Part shown: in pieces, positions 33,165 through 45,067 of the stretch | Numbering within the stretch: the stretch's first letter is position 1 | Layout: each line of letters starts with the position of its first letter | Source of the DNA: Pyrenochaeta sp. MPI-SDFR-AT-0127 | Lineage: Eukaryota > Ascomycota > Dothideomycetes > Pleosporales > Cucurbitariaceae | Direction of reading: 5' to 3' | Assembly: GCA_020747015.1 (NCBI GenBank) | Contig: JAGTJM010000091.1 | Location: forward strand, 1-64,000 | Length of the DNA: 64,000 nucleotides | The notes under the pieces: model-generated | Seen by the model: only the letters and a program-made list of their open reading frames with translations | Told to the model about the DNA's origin: nothing | Databases searched by the model: none | Position numbers and translations under genes: made by a program

Positions 33165-35014
33165 CTAGCCAAAAGTCCATCCTCCAATGTGATTCTGCTG
33201 GACCCCGATCCTTCGGCTTTTGATGCCCTGAGACTCTTCAAAAAGCTTATCGATATATTCTACGCATTGTGAGCCACCGTGTCTCTCAAAATGAGCAGCA
33301 ACTAAGCCAGGTATACTCAATCGTGCCTGGACCTCGCCTGTATCGCCTTGAACAGATACTGAAGCCAAGATCGTGAGAATGACGCCAAGTAGAACGATCA
33401 AAAAGCAAGACACGAGAAGAACGATGAGAGGTGCCTTTGGTACACGAGCGACCAAAATCTCTCTCCTCCGTTGGGCTTCTGTGGCTGGGGTAGGTACAGT
33501 AGCGCCAGCGGCGACGGCCAATGCTGCCTGACTGTATGCAATAGCGAATTTTCGGCGACTTCTTGAGAGGAATTACTCGAACTCACGGCAACACTGCTAG
33601 CCTGAATCACGAAGGGACTTCCTACTTCAGTGTAATGCTGTGTTCCTTGGAGAATATTTGCCACGGACATGTTACTCAGCGATGTTTCAAAGCGAGTAAT
33701 AGTATGATTGACTACAGTGTAGTCTACGTCGTATACCGTAGCTTCACACATTGCGGCAAACAGTGTCGAGCCATGTAAGCCATTAGCCATTTGCGGGTCC
33801 TCTCCGACATATGGCTTCCATCCAATATTTTGATTAACACTGAAGATGGCCGCGTAATAATAAGGATTCGCAATAGCGTTCGAGACCGTGTTATTCTCCT
33901 GACCCGTGGCGTCAGTGAAATACTCCCATTTTATGGTGTTTATGGGTCCGGTTGCAATCCAATCTTGCATTGCGAAAGGGCAGCTGTACCACGCGCCAGG
34001 GCCCGAGATTCTCTCCTCCCAAAAGCATTCCTTCGTTACTGGTTGGCAGGTAGACTTGACTGCGTACGAAGTTGCAGTATAATCAATGTCAGCTATTGCG
34101 GGAAGTGCTGGTACTCCAAGATACGCGTACTGCTCGTGGTCTTTAGTGAAGGTGCCGATATTAGCTGTAGTGGATGTATTGACAAGGAGGCCAAGGGTCT
34201 CAGAACTGTCCATAAGGAATGTTGCAGTAGCAGCAGGATTAAGTGTGCATCCTCCGAAGAAGGTTTTATTTACATTCAAACAATCTGGCTTGAGCGCGAA
34301 GTTGTGTTTTAGAGACGTGTGTTCCACGGGCTCGATCTGGACAAACACAACAGTCTTGGTAGTGAAGTGGAGCCATGTATCTGCTAGAAAAACTAGCGAA
34401 CTATCATTTTTAGTCAGATATGGAGTGCTATTTTGATCAAAGACCTACCTAAGAATCGTGCCAATGAGAAAGACGAAGCTCATAGAACGTAGTGGTTTGC
34501 TCTGAGATTCTCGCTTTCCACGCCAGCAAAGACAATATTTTAACCAGTGCCACAATGAGGACGGCGACGAATTCGAGACCATACGCAGTAGAAGCGTAAA
34601 TTGGTACGGAGTAGGAAGCGAGTTCATATCTTCACTTTGACTAGCCAATAGAATCTTTCGCGCAACTGGGTACGAGGCAAGTGTCAAAGCTGACGCTATG
34701 AGAAGCGGAGCAAGTGTGCTCGACCACGAGGCGATTGTGATTAACGTGGTGGCACTAATGTTTACGAATACAGCGCTTGGATCTTGGTTGTGCGTATCTA
34801 AACGAAGGTTATCCGAAATAAACGCATTTTGGGAAATTCGGAAATGCTCAATGAGGCCTAATAGAAGAGCAGAAAAGGCAATCATTGGAATTGTCATGAC
34901 AGCGAACGCTAAAAGAATCTCCCTAATGGAACCTTTCATTCGTACAGAAGCAGAGTTGGACGCATCGCGATAGGGTGGCGAAGACAAAGTAATGTTAGGG
35001 CTCTTCTGATCCAT
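33165..35014 (-). CDS. Large membrane glycoprotein, unknown family
   Basis: The N-terminal exon (35014 to about 34450) encodes two or three hydrophobic helices (REILLAFAVMTIPMIAFSAL, LAPLLIASALTLASYPVA, SFVFLIGTIL). A long extracellular-type part follows (about 34400-33587) with many N-x-S/T sites and conserved-looking Cys, opening with DTWLHFTTKTVVF. After a clean 59 nt intron (33586-33528) the last exon has one strong helix (APLIVLLVSCFLIVLLGVILTILA). The first splice junction (34455-34380) is not resolved: the donor GTAGGT is good, but the acceptor that keeps frame leaves only 21 nt, so a sequence error or damage is possible. The total is about 600 residues. It resembles large orphan membrane proteins common in Dothideomycetes. 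Function unknown. Confidence 0.6.
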
Positions 35015-36224
35015 CGTGGATGAGAACCGTAAGGAACGTACTGGTGTCCTTCAGGGTCGGCATAGCACTATTTATCATGTGAAAACTGATCATCTGAGAA
35101 GGCTCGTTCGCAAAGGACATGAGTCTAGACTAAGTACTTTTCCTAATTTAGGCTTTAGGGCAGATCTCTCCAGAAGCTAACGAATGTGAGGCTGAAGCGG
35201 GGAGAAGCGAGTAGTCGCTAAGAGCGCATGGTCATTGGCTTAAAGCCATACACTATGTCTGAGCTAAGATATTCATAGCCATAGTGTGCTCCAGCTGAAA
35301 TAGTTGTTGCTTTCTCCTTCCCGCTTGTGATTGTGCACCTTTTATCCCGGAAATGTGAAATCTGGCCTGGATCCTGTGTGTTCCTATTCCACAACTGCGA
35401 TCACTCTCTTGATGTTGGATTATATAGGATCGAGCCGTGTTTCTAGAATTAACCAATTGTGTAGTTCTATCCTACGATCTGTGGCCCGAATTGTAGAAGA
35501 AAAGGGATAATGGTAAGGGATTAGGTTTAGCCCGCGAAGAAAACTGTCTCTACAGCCACAGTTTTATCACGATCTATGCTCTAAACATATACCAATAGTC
35601 GGTGAGCATAATGTCAAGCACATTCCCTAGAATAAAAACTGCGAAGTGAAGTGTTCAGGCAAGGTTCTTATGATCTCTGACTCTTGCGTCACGTGTTGCG
35701 ATCCAGGGCGTCCAAACATAGTTCAGCCTGGACCTACTGCAGTGCTAGGAGAAGAAATCGAAGCAACGCTTGCCTGCATCCCAAAGCTTGACGTAGAAGT
35801 TTCACCGTGCTGACCGGAAGGTGCCGCGCATCGTGGCTTGGGTGTATCTCGATCCCCTTTATTTAGGCGGGAGCATCGCGCATCGCCCAATCACATCAGC
35901 CACATCGCATCTTTGCAGGCCCAGCTGAAGCGCAGGCACCACCTTTGATATCAAAACGTTTGTTGTTGATTCAGCTTCCCAGACAGAATCGGAGAAGAAA
36001 GCCGAATCTTGAGGCATTGCAAGATTGCGCGCCAATGACAACATTGCGAAGCTTCGGAGAGAGTCGAGTCTATTGGAGAGATGCTCTTCAGCTCGTTACA
36101 CATACTGAGATTGCAACGGCATCTCTATTGGCCGACATGTCAACCTTGACATCGTGCTGTGACTTTAAGAAGCCGATGCATTTGCACTGCACATCTGTTC
36201 AATTCCGACACATTCTCCATCGAG
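35015..36224. other. Divergent intergenic region, 1.2 kb
   Basis: Lies between two genes transcribed away from each other. No gene or strong site seen. Pyrimidine- and CA-rich stretches near the plus-strand start look like an ordinary fungal promoter. Confidence 0.4.
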
Positions 36225-37658
36225 ATGGCTGCAGCTATGGCGAAATCCCTTCAAACGCTACCAGCGTACTTGTTTGCTGTTCTCATCGTTCTTGTTACAC
36301 TTCCATCAATTGTCCACGGCCAGACCAACGGTACTTTTGTTAATCAGTCCGAGTATAGCAACTTTGAGCTCTTCAAGAATACCGGGCTACAGCCATGCCC
36401 CATCATTGCCAATACTACTGCCCCAGCAACGAGCAGTCTTGTTCCAAGATCTCCAAGAGGAGGTGGTAGAGGAGGGGGCGGTGGAGGAGGATCCAGATCA
36501 GGATCTTCTGTAGCACAGTTGGTCCAGAGTAGGTGGATTGGAAGCCAGGAAGTGTCCTGCCTGTACATGCGGGCGACCCCGATCATGATTCCGACTACAC
36601 CTACACAGTATGCATTCATGCCATGGTGGCCTACCTTCTCCATGCAATTCATCACTTTGCTCGTCTCTTTCGCTGGTCTATGGTGGACTGCTCGAAGCGT
36701 TGAAAAGAACCCGCATGTATACGACAGAAAGCTTCCCATTACATTCTGGATTCAGCTACCCATTGACATGGCCCGCATTGCTGCATGGTTTGTCAAGGCC
36801 TTCATGGGATTCTCAAGCTCGAAGCGGTTTTCCTGGATCAGGTACGTGTAACCAACATCCACCTCCACGTATACATGTACTGACTATGCCATTAGTGTCG
36901 TCATGTGGCTTCTTGCCTTCAACTACATCTGGCTCATGAAATTCCTCGGCGAGAGGAGGTCAGATGTGGCAGTCCATCAGACTGTCCCACAGCAGGAGAA
37001 GTTTCAGATGCAGGAACCTGGTGTTGTTGAATATAACGACCAACAACAGGGAGTTCCTTCAACAAGAAAATCTAGAATTTCATTGGTCTGGATCCTCTTC
37101 GGTCTTATTGCCATCGTACAATGGTTAGTGACAATTGGCGTGGTCGGTACCCATTTCAAATACTCGTGGTCGAGCAGGAGTAAACACCCAACATACCTCA
37201 AGTCAGACCGAGCAATCAGCGATCCATCCAGCTTGGGCCCTATGCCACAGACTTGTCTAGATTGGCTACAAAAGGCAGCCAACTCTGCAGCAACCAATTT
37301 CCACGGGATTCACGACAAGCAGAGTGTACAAATGATCCAGGCCGCTATTGCTGTTGTTCAGTTTATTCTCTGTACTATTATCGCCGGCTCTAGCCTTATT
37401 GGAAACCGCAGCGTCTTTACCAAGCTTAAGATTAGTGCCATCGCATTATTCATTACCCTTGCCCTCCCAGCCGTGGGTACCGGAGCGTGGATTGCAGCAA
37501 AGGGAGAGCAGGACACATATTTGACCTACACGACCAATTCGACCCTCACTGGCGGGTGCACCTTTGGAGCGATGACTATGAATAAGCAATGGGGATACTG
37601 GGATGTAAAAGATGGAATTGCTCCCAGGATTGTCTTGAGCTTGTTGGGTGTGGCTTGA
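36225..37658 (+). CDS. Secretory-pathway multi-pass membrane protein with Gly-rich linker
   Basis: Two exons (36225-36841, 36896-37658; 54 nt intron) give 459 residues. A signal-type N-terminus (LPAYLFAVLIVLVTLPSIVHG) is followed by a lumenal segment with N-glycosylation sites and a run of Arg and Gly (about residues 80-95). At least six hydrophobic helices come after it (FSMQFITLLVSFAGLWW, MWLLAFNYIWLMKFL, ISLVWILFGLIAIVQWLV, MIQAAIAVVQFILCTIIAG, ISAIALFITLALPAVG). The C-terminus is short. I do not recognise the family. The start is set at the ATG of MAAAMAK because it leads directly into the signal sequence. Confidence 0.65.
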
Positions 37659-38040
37659 ACGTTGGGATTGGATTTGGTTTTCACGACCATGCCTTTGTCA
37701 AAATGATGGAATGCTTTGTTCTGTATGATATTTGCCTTTGCGTAAGATGATGGAGCTATTTGTATGAAATGAAGATATTTATGTACCTCGCTATTAAAAC
37801 GCTCTTATGCCACATATCGTTCAAAATGATCATACCACTCACAATCATGTAACACGAGGATAAAGTGTTGGAGAGAAGAGACGTTCTGCAGAGACTCGAT
37901 AGCTATAGTGATCATTTACATGCTCGAGGTCTTTCAGATCCAACATTCTTATATGGCTTCAAGTGCCATTAGTCCTCGTCTCCCTTTCGAAAGAATTCTC
38001 ACGATACGGAGGATTGAAGGAGTACCAAGACTGAAAAATT
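37659..38040. other. Convergent intergenic region
   Basis: 382 bp between two convergent genes. It probably holds both 3' UTRs; TATGAAATGAAGATATTTATG and ATTAAAA-type AT stretches lie near 37765-37800. Confidence 0.4.
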
Positions 38041-39895
38041 TCAGAATCGGTTCAATCTTCCAATGCGGCCTCCAATCCAATGACACTCTGGGTCAAAGTC
38101 TAAGATGTCGGAGTCGGGTTCTATTTTTCGTAACGTGGCTCGTGAGATCGGCACAGCTACCGCAGCAGTGCGGCCATAGGCATCGACCTGAAGGCCTTTT
38201 ACGAAACAATGCTGTGAGCTATAGGTGTAGCCGTTGCTCGCATTAGCGTTCTTTTCCAGATAGCAGCGAATGACAAGAGCAGTCAACTTCAGGCTCCATT
38301 TGCGTGAATGAAGGTGCTCGAAAAAAACGTTCGCCCATCGGTGGGTCTTAAATGTAAGAGCTAGGCGGTTTCGTGGATTATCCTCTGCTGGGGTGGGTAA
38401 TCCGCTACAGAGGTAATTTCTCTGTCGCAGATGAAGAACACGAAGGTGTGGAAGATCTTGTAACGCCTCCTGGGCATGGTCAGCTGAATAAAATAGGGAT
38501 ATGCTAAACTTACCATGAACTCATCATACATTATTGAATGCTCTCCTGGTTCTTGGTGAAGCAAGAATCTTTCGGGTATTCTTACACCAAATGATCGAAG
38601 TTTTGGGCAGGCTTGAAACGTTTCGCGAAGATGGCTAATGTCAAGCACCATCTCGTGCTCGTATTCAGAATCGTTCGTACCTTCGTGTATACTCAACGAC
38701 CGCATGTGTTGCGATGTGGGAAATGCCTCAGCAAAAGCAGGGTCTAAGAGCGAGTGAACATTCCAGGACGTGTGTAAGCTTTGCAGAGTCTCCGCATGGA
38801 TCATTGCTTGCAAACACTTCTCAGCTGCGTCAAGGCTACGCTGTTTGATACTTTCTGCCACTTCTTGTGGTGACTCGATCGAAAAATGCTGAAGAGCTAC
38901 TGATTTGCCACCTACCTGGGTCTCGATGTCGGATAGGAAATTAGTGACGCCTTGGCAGTGAAAGATGGTAAGTCGGAGGAGCTTAGTGATGTCCACTAAA
39001 GCCCTAATATGTTGGAATAGCGTAGATAAATCGAGTTCAAGGAGCGCCAGTTCTGTCAATCTGGGCAACATACTCAAGTAACCCGTGCGATGTCCGTGCA
39101 TGCCAATAGCACGAGCAAGCGCATTGGAGAATTGACTCCGGCCCAGTTTATGATTGACTTGGCCTAAACACAAGCATTCGAGGGTATCAGACACACTGTG
39201 GAGACCTTTAACAATCTCACCAAGTGCTTGCGGCTCCACAAACTGGAGATCCAAAGAGCGCAGATTGGTTTTGCAAAGGAGGCGATGAGCGAAGCCATAG
39301 ACATCGCTGCCGACAGTGCATTGGACATTTGCGAGTCTTCTATGCACCCCGAGAAGTTCTATTGCCCCGTCTGAAAGACCACGATTCGCTATGAACCTGA
39401 AGGATTAGTCTTGGCTTTCTACTATCTTGATGTCACAGGGTGTCCACACCGGTATGACAGCAGTTTATCTTTCGGAAATATCCGTAGAATGGACTCTAGT
39501 TTCTGGTCTCTCTCTGTTATTGGCGTCTGCACTCGAGCAACACCCCCTAAGAAGGCCAAAGACCCTGCCATTATGCAAGAAGGTTCACGGGGCGGGCCCT
39601 CATCTTCGAATATGACTGTTCGCGTATCATCGAAAGAAGTCACTGCTCCAATTTTGAGGCTACCAAGAATGGTTTCTACTTGTCGGTGATCCCATAATCG
39701 AATATGTACTGTGTCGTAGAGACGCGGAGTGGCCAGCACACGAAGATTGCGTGATGTTAAGCAAAGGGATTGAAGATCAGACGTAACAGTTATCTGCCCA
39801 TTGCAGCTGATTAGCGATCAACAGGACTGAGTTCTCGGCTTGGTGCGTACATAGTCCAAGATCAACATCCAGATGTCATTGCTCAGCTGAACCAT
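38041..39895 (-). CDS. F-box protein with LRR-like C-terminal part
   Basis: I resolve four exons: 39895-39851, 39793-39450, 39396-38514 and 38469-38041, with introns of 57, 53 and 44 nt. All phases fit, giving 566 residues. Splicing rebuilds an F-box (MVQLSNDIWMLILDY joined to ITVTSDLQSLCLTSRN, then LRVLATPRLYDTVHIRL), the standard start of fungal F-box proteins. The middle has leucine-rich-repeat-like segments (TNLRSLDLQFV, DTLECLCLGQVNH, PRLTELALLELDLS, QHMRSLSIHEG). The last exon continues with DLPHLRVLHLR. A role as an SCF ubiquitin-ligase adaptor is inferred from the family. The target is unknown. The first intron hides an apparent frameshift, so simple open-frame calling would miss the N-terminus. 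Confidence 0.78.
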
Positions 39896-40685
39896 GACTT
39901 GTGTTTGGGAGTCCTGAAGGACTAACTTGCGATGGGAGGGGTTTCTGAAAACACTTGGGCCATCATAGTGCATTTTCACATGTTTCAAGGTAAGGTGCGG
40001 TGAAGGGCGACTGTAGACTCAGGCCTGGGGTCGGGTGTTTAGATATAACAGGGGCAGCTGAGTCTTCCCCGCTTACGAGAACGCGCTATCACGTGGAGCG
40101 TGGATTTTGAAAGGCTTGCATCCGGCAATCATAATATGGGTCAAAGGTCAACAAGAAGAGAATGATCAAGACGACAGTCCTAGTTGGCAGAGTTCCAATT
40201 GCCTCAGATTATTTTTTTGTTCCTTGCTGATATCGACACGTCTGAAGCATCGCCTGTCTGCTGATTGCTAGCCCCCACAGTCTGACCGCAGACACCATGC
40301 AGCAACAATGTTCACATCACCATCGGTGACACCTTCTCTCCATATTACTCCACTCCAGAATTGAGGATTCCGCCGTTTCTCCCCAATGCTTGAATGTTAG
40401 CACTTTGACACGGACTCAGGTTGCCCCGCACGCCCTGCGATAAAGTAGCAGACAACAGCAGCGCTTGGGGAAGACTTTAAAGTCTGATCAATCGCATTCC
40501 CCGCCGCTATATCCGACGCACAAGGGAAAAGAACACGCACTCCCGACAAAAACGTACAGCTTGACCAATCCCAGCCAGGACGCAAGCTCCGTTTCGCCGT
40601 GAGGAGAGTGGCATCTCACAGCCGGCGACTGTTTTCTGTGTGAGTTCTTGGTGCCAACCAGTCTCCCAGGTTCAGACACAACAAC
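39896..40685. promoter_or_regulatory. Shared promoter region of F-box and HET genes
   Basis: 790 bp between two divergent genes. No distinct site found. Confidence 0.35.
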
Positions 40686-43207
40686 ATGTTCTGCAGCCAG
40701 TGTCAAGTATTCTGGCAAGATGTATCATCAAAAGCAGGAATACCACAGATTGTCACTTCCTACGAGGATATTACTTGGAAACAACACGAGACAATTCTCC
40801 ATCACAAGATTCGGGATCTGAAAGGAGCATCTGACATGCGCTGCCGCATATGTCGCATCATCTATCATACGCCTACTGAATATGAACATGAATCGCTCCT
40901 CAAGGATATAGATGAGCAACTGGACGTTGTACTCTACTTTGAGACATCAAAGGGCAAATACCCTGTAGTTTCGGTAGAGTTCCGAGAGCCGTCAGGCGCG
41001 ATTCGAATTTCAAAGCGCACGGTAGCGTCCTGTAGTGGACTTTTGACTGACGGTGAGTCGTTTCAGGGTTCACCGGGGGTAGCTAATTTGTTCGTCTCTA
41101 GCAGTGGTCGCAGACACTCTGAAACGCTGTGTCGAGTTAGACAACGATAGCACAGGCTCTGACGGTGCACTTCAACTTGCTTCCTTCTGGATGGATGCAT
41201 GCGTAAACGGCCACGACAAGTGTCGGCCTTCTGCTATTGGTGATGCGACATCATTTATACCTACGCGGCTGTTAGACGTCAGTAATGGTTCCATCCGTCT
41301 CATCGAGAGCAGAGACGAGATTAGAGAGGGCTCTGACCGGCGATTTGTCGCACTTAGTCATTGCTGGGGACTCGTTCCCATCATAAGGACCTTGAAAGAA
41401 AACTATAAAGAACATTGTGAGAGCATTGCGCCAGAGCGGCTATCCAAAACTTTCCAAGAAGCCATACACACAACACGGAAGCTGGGCTATCGGTACATAT
41501 GGATCGACTCTCTCTGTGAGTAGGCTTTACTTTGAACCGCGCTGGAGTCAAACACTGATTGCGTACTAACTTACTTCAGGTATCAAGCAGGATGATGAAG
41601 CCGATTGGGCAGCAGAGGCTGCGACAATGTGCGATGTATACCAATGCGCGGTGCTTACGATTGCGGCCGCACATGCACCCGGAGGAGACGTAGGCTGCTT
41701 TGCCGAAAGGGATGGTCTTCTGAAGCTACCTATTTATGTAGAGCTTCCGGAGACAGCTTCTTCCACATCGCCTACTCGGGTCCTATTTACGTCCTATGGA
41801 CGCGTGAAAGACGTGGGTGGAGGCGATCCAGCCTTGTATGGACGGGCTTGGGTTTTACAAGAGCAACTACTCTCCCCGAGGATGCTTATTTTCGATGGAC
41901 AACAGATAAAATGGGAATGCCTGACCATGCATGGCTCCGAGAGCTCGCCAACATCAGGCACAACCAGACATGGCCTTTACCACAAATTTGTTCGCAGTGG
42001 CATCATGGACGAATACGAATACTTTGATCACGTGGACGCCAAAGAAGAGCAGTTCCAAGACACCCACTTTTGGGCTCGCCTGAAGCATCAATACTGGTGT
42101 TTTATCGTCATGGACTACACGCATCGAGGTATGACCAAGTCGAAGGATAGGCTGGTGGCTTTGGCTGGTATCGGCAAAGCACTGGAACGACACACCAAGA
42201 ACACGTACCTTGCCGGTCTGTGGTCAGAGCACTTCACCACCGGCCTCCTATGGTTCATTGCACACAATGAAAAGTTTAGCATGTCTGCAGCTACCAACTT
42301 TGACATTGAGAAAAACAAGAAGATTCGGCATGAGGAAGACCTTGCGCCCAGCTGGTCATGGGCTTCGGTGACCGCTCCTGTTATGTATGCTTCGAATGAG
42401 CTACTGAATTACGACCGCATCTGTGAGCCCATTGACATTAGTGTATCTGGGAATGTGGACAAACAGAGCGGTCGCGCTCAGATCCGAGGTCATGTGCGTC
42501 GCGGTTACGTGAACGCAGTGTATCCGTATGCCATTCGAGAAGCAGCAGAGACGTATCCGCATATGATGACTGTAGAGCCTAACGGAAGTCTTGGCCGTGA
42601 AGTGTTTAACTTCAAAGACCGCGTGTTCCATCCGAATGACTGGTTTTTGTTCTCTGAGAGGGCGCCCACAACGGGAAGCAATGACGGCTCAACCCAGCGA
42701 CTTACTACACAAGGCAGCTTCCGGCTTGTACGTGGCACATTCAAGCCTGATGAGCTGATCGATGCCGCACAAGAGATTACATTCATCGCCATTGCGCAAC
42801 AACACTTTGGCGCGCGACTTGACAGCAGCCTCCCATCACATCAAGACGACGATGCACTCAAAGTCCACACGCTGGCGCTAGTACCAAGTGGCAAGATTGA
42901 GGGAGAGTATCGACGCGTTGGTCTCGCGATATGGGAGGAGTGTGCGTGGTACGGCTACTTGTGTGGTTGGAAAGATTCGCGAGACAGAATCGTTGAAAGG
43001 CCGGGGAGGTGGACAGAAGATGGCAGGTGGACAAAAGAAAATTGGCGGGACAGATTATCCAGGAAGCTGAGATGGGACGACCTGGAGCTCTATGAAGAAA
43101 CGAAGAAGGGGGCACATAAGCATTCATATGAGGTCGACAGTTTGCCGCATGTGGGCAAGTACGAGAAGAGGGTAAAAGTGGAGGAGAAGGTTGTGGTTGT
43201 TGTGTGA
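40686..43207 (+). CDS. HET-domain protein (heterokaryon-incompatibility type)
   Basis: Three exons (40686-41052, 41102-41515, 41580-43207; introns 49 and 64 nt) give 802 residues. The N-terminus has a small Cys-rich region (MFCSQCQVFW, MRCRICRIIY) seen in this subclass. The HET domain starts near residue 203 (RFVALSHCWG). It crosses the second intron at YRYIWIDSLC-IKQDD, and continues with AAEAATMCDVYQCA, TIAAAHAPGG and the later GRAWVLQEQLLSPRML. The long C-terminal part includes LAPSWSWASVTAPVMY and DRLVALAGIGKAL. HET proteins can trigger regulated cell death on contact between unlike fungal individuals. The role of this copy is inferred. A second HET gene is 6 kb downstream, and a NACHT gene is in the same window. 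Confidence 0.9.
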
Positions 43208-43584
43208 ATTGGGGGTTACAGACGCTTGGAAACATGACAAGGAAACATGGAAACACTTGAATGGAAGGAATCATCAGACGACATGATGTTGTTGCGGTTG
43301 TACCAAGCAGCAGGCTGACAAACGGCGTCGGGTGTTGAGCATCCTGGCGGTCCCGTGCTGACAAAGGCTCGCGTCTTAGGACAGCCCGCGCATTCCGAAG
43401 CTGATGCTGCCATAGATGCTGCCATTGATGCCATGCATCGCGCGGTTCCACACCAGATTGCCAGATTACCAGATTACCAGATTACCAGACGTGACCATAT
43501 AATATCCACGCCCACCATGGCTCCTCCCTGCGCCGGGCAACGACAACGACTGCGAACCCCTCGCACCACCACCTGTCGCCCGCC
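43208..43584. promoter_or_regulatory. Intergenic region with CCAGATTA tandem repeat
   Basis: 377 bp between the HET gene and the FAD monooxygenase. An 8 bp unit CCAGATTA (first copy CCAGATTG) is repeated about 4.5 times at 43453-43488, roughly 100 bp before the monooxygenase ATG. Confidence 0.6.
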
Positions 43585-44814
43585 ATGAGCGCCCCAAAAC
43601 CCGTCCTCATTGCCGGCGCCGGCATCGCCTCGCTTCTGCTCGCGCGCGCCCTGCACCGCTCCAAGATCCCTTTCCTCGTCTTCGAGCGCGACGCCAGCAT
43701 CGTCTTCCGCGCACAGGGGTACCGCCTGCGCCTCTCGGCGATCGGCCTCGACGCCATCGAAGACGTCCTCGGCCCCTCGGGCTTCCAGAAGTTCTACGAC
43801 GCGTGCGGCAAGACGGGCGGGGCAGGTTTCGCAGCCATTGACCCGCTGACGGGCGAGACGCTCGGCAGCGATGAGCCCAGCGTCAGAGTAGAGCCATTGA
43901 CGAGCAAGGACGGCAAGATTGTGGGCATCAGCCGGGGCGACATGCGAAAGCTGTTCCTCGAGGGCCTCGAGGACAAGGTGCGCTGGAGCCACCACGTCAA
44001 GGGCTACGAGTCGACGGCTTCGGGCGTGCGTCTGGTCTTTGCAGACGGAAGCAAGAGCGAAGAAGGCTCCCTGCTGGTCGGCGGCGAGGGCGTCAAGAGC
44101 GACGTCGCGCGGCAGCTCACCAACGGCGCCATCAAGGTCTACGACCTGGGCGCGCGAGGCATCCACGGACAGGCGCCGACCACGGCATTCAAGGGCCTGG
44201 GCGAGGGCGTCTTCCGCCTGATCGACGACAAGACCCAGGCCAACGGCGGTAGGGTCTTCCTCATCACCAACGTGCGCGCAAACGACATGGACAACCCAGA
44301 CATCAATTTTGGCTGGACAATGGGCGGCTCACCCGGCGTCATCAAGGCTCCCAACGACAACTACACCATTGTCGGTCCACCCGCTGCCCACATTGCAAAG
44401 TCGCTTACCTCGCATTGGCACGAGCGTGTCAAGCCGCTCTTCGACAACATGGTGGAGTCGGAAGCCGCCTTCTGGAAGATCACCTGCTCCTCGCCCAAGG
44501 GTGTACCTGAGTGGCCCAACGATCCGCGTGTCACGCTGATTGGAGACGCCGTGCACGCAATGACGCCTGCTGGGGGAAATGGTGCAAATACCGCCGTCAG
44601 AGACTCGGCTTTGCTTGGGCGCTTGCTTGCCGCAGCATGGGAGCGTGGTGACGGCGATAGCTGGGCCGGTGTAACAAAGGCATATGACGACGAGATGCGA
44701 GAGTATGGGAGCGCTGCTGTCAAAGAGAGCTATGCGCAGGCCACAGGGCAGTTTGGAGTCGAGATTGACTTTGAAACAACGCCAACGGTGAACGAGTATG
44801 TGGCACCCAACTAG
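43585..44814 (+). CDS. FAD-dependent monooxygenase (PHBH fold, aromatic hydroxylase-like)
   Basis: A single-exon 409-residue flavoprotein. The N-terminal dinucleotide motif is VLIAGAGIASLLLARALHRS (GxGxxS form). A DG-like motif follows in LLVGGEGVKSDVARQL, and the second FAD motif is TLIGDAVHAMTPAGGNGAN (about 315-335). These are the hallmarks of class A flavin monooxygenases, which use NAD(P)H and O2 to hydroxylate or epoxidise small molecules. There is no membrane anchor. Base composition is clearly more GC-rich, especially in the first 600 bp, than in the neighbouring HET genes, which may reflect age or transfer. The natural substrate cannot be read from the sequence. Confidence 0.88.
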   Translation: MSAPKPVLIAGAGIASLLLARALHRSKIPFLVFERDASIVFRAQGYRLRLSAIGLDAIEDVLGPSGFQKFYDACGKTGGAGFAAIDPLTGETLGSDEPSVRVEPLTSKDGKIVGISRGDMRKLFLEGLEDKVRWSHHVKGYESTASGVRLVFADGSKSEEGSLLVGGEGVKSDVARQLTNGAIKVYDLGARGIHGQAPTTAFKGLGEGVFRLIDDKTQANGGRVFLITNVRANDMDNPDINFGWTMGGSPGVIKAPNDNYTIVGPPAAHIAKSLTSHWHERVKPLFDNMVESEAAFWKITCSSPKGVPEWPNDPRVTLIGDAVHAMTPAGGNGANTAVRDSALLGRLLAAAWERGDGDSWAGVTKAYDDEMREYGSAAVKESYAQATGQFGVEIDFETTPTVNEYVAPN

Positions 44815-45067
44815 ATGGGCTATAGAGTAGACATTGGCTACAGTCTCGATCACTTCACTTTCCAACTTGCCTGCGATTCTGTTGTTGCGTATAAGCCTCG
44901 TATCAAAACGTCCGGTTCCATGCCTGCCAATTCTGGTAGTGAGTGACTCTCCTGCCTATAAAGGCTAAGAGCTGTTACTTGGTTTCCACGCACTATAAAC
45001 AGATTGATTGCGACATTGTGCCTGCACATACTCACCTTCCATCCTCCTTTCTTATGAACAATTCACA

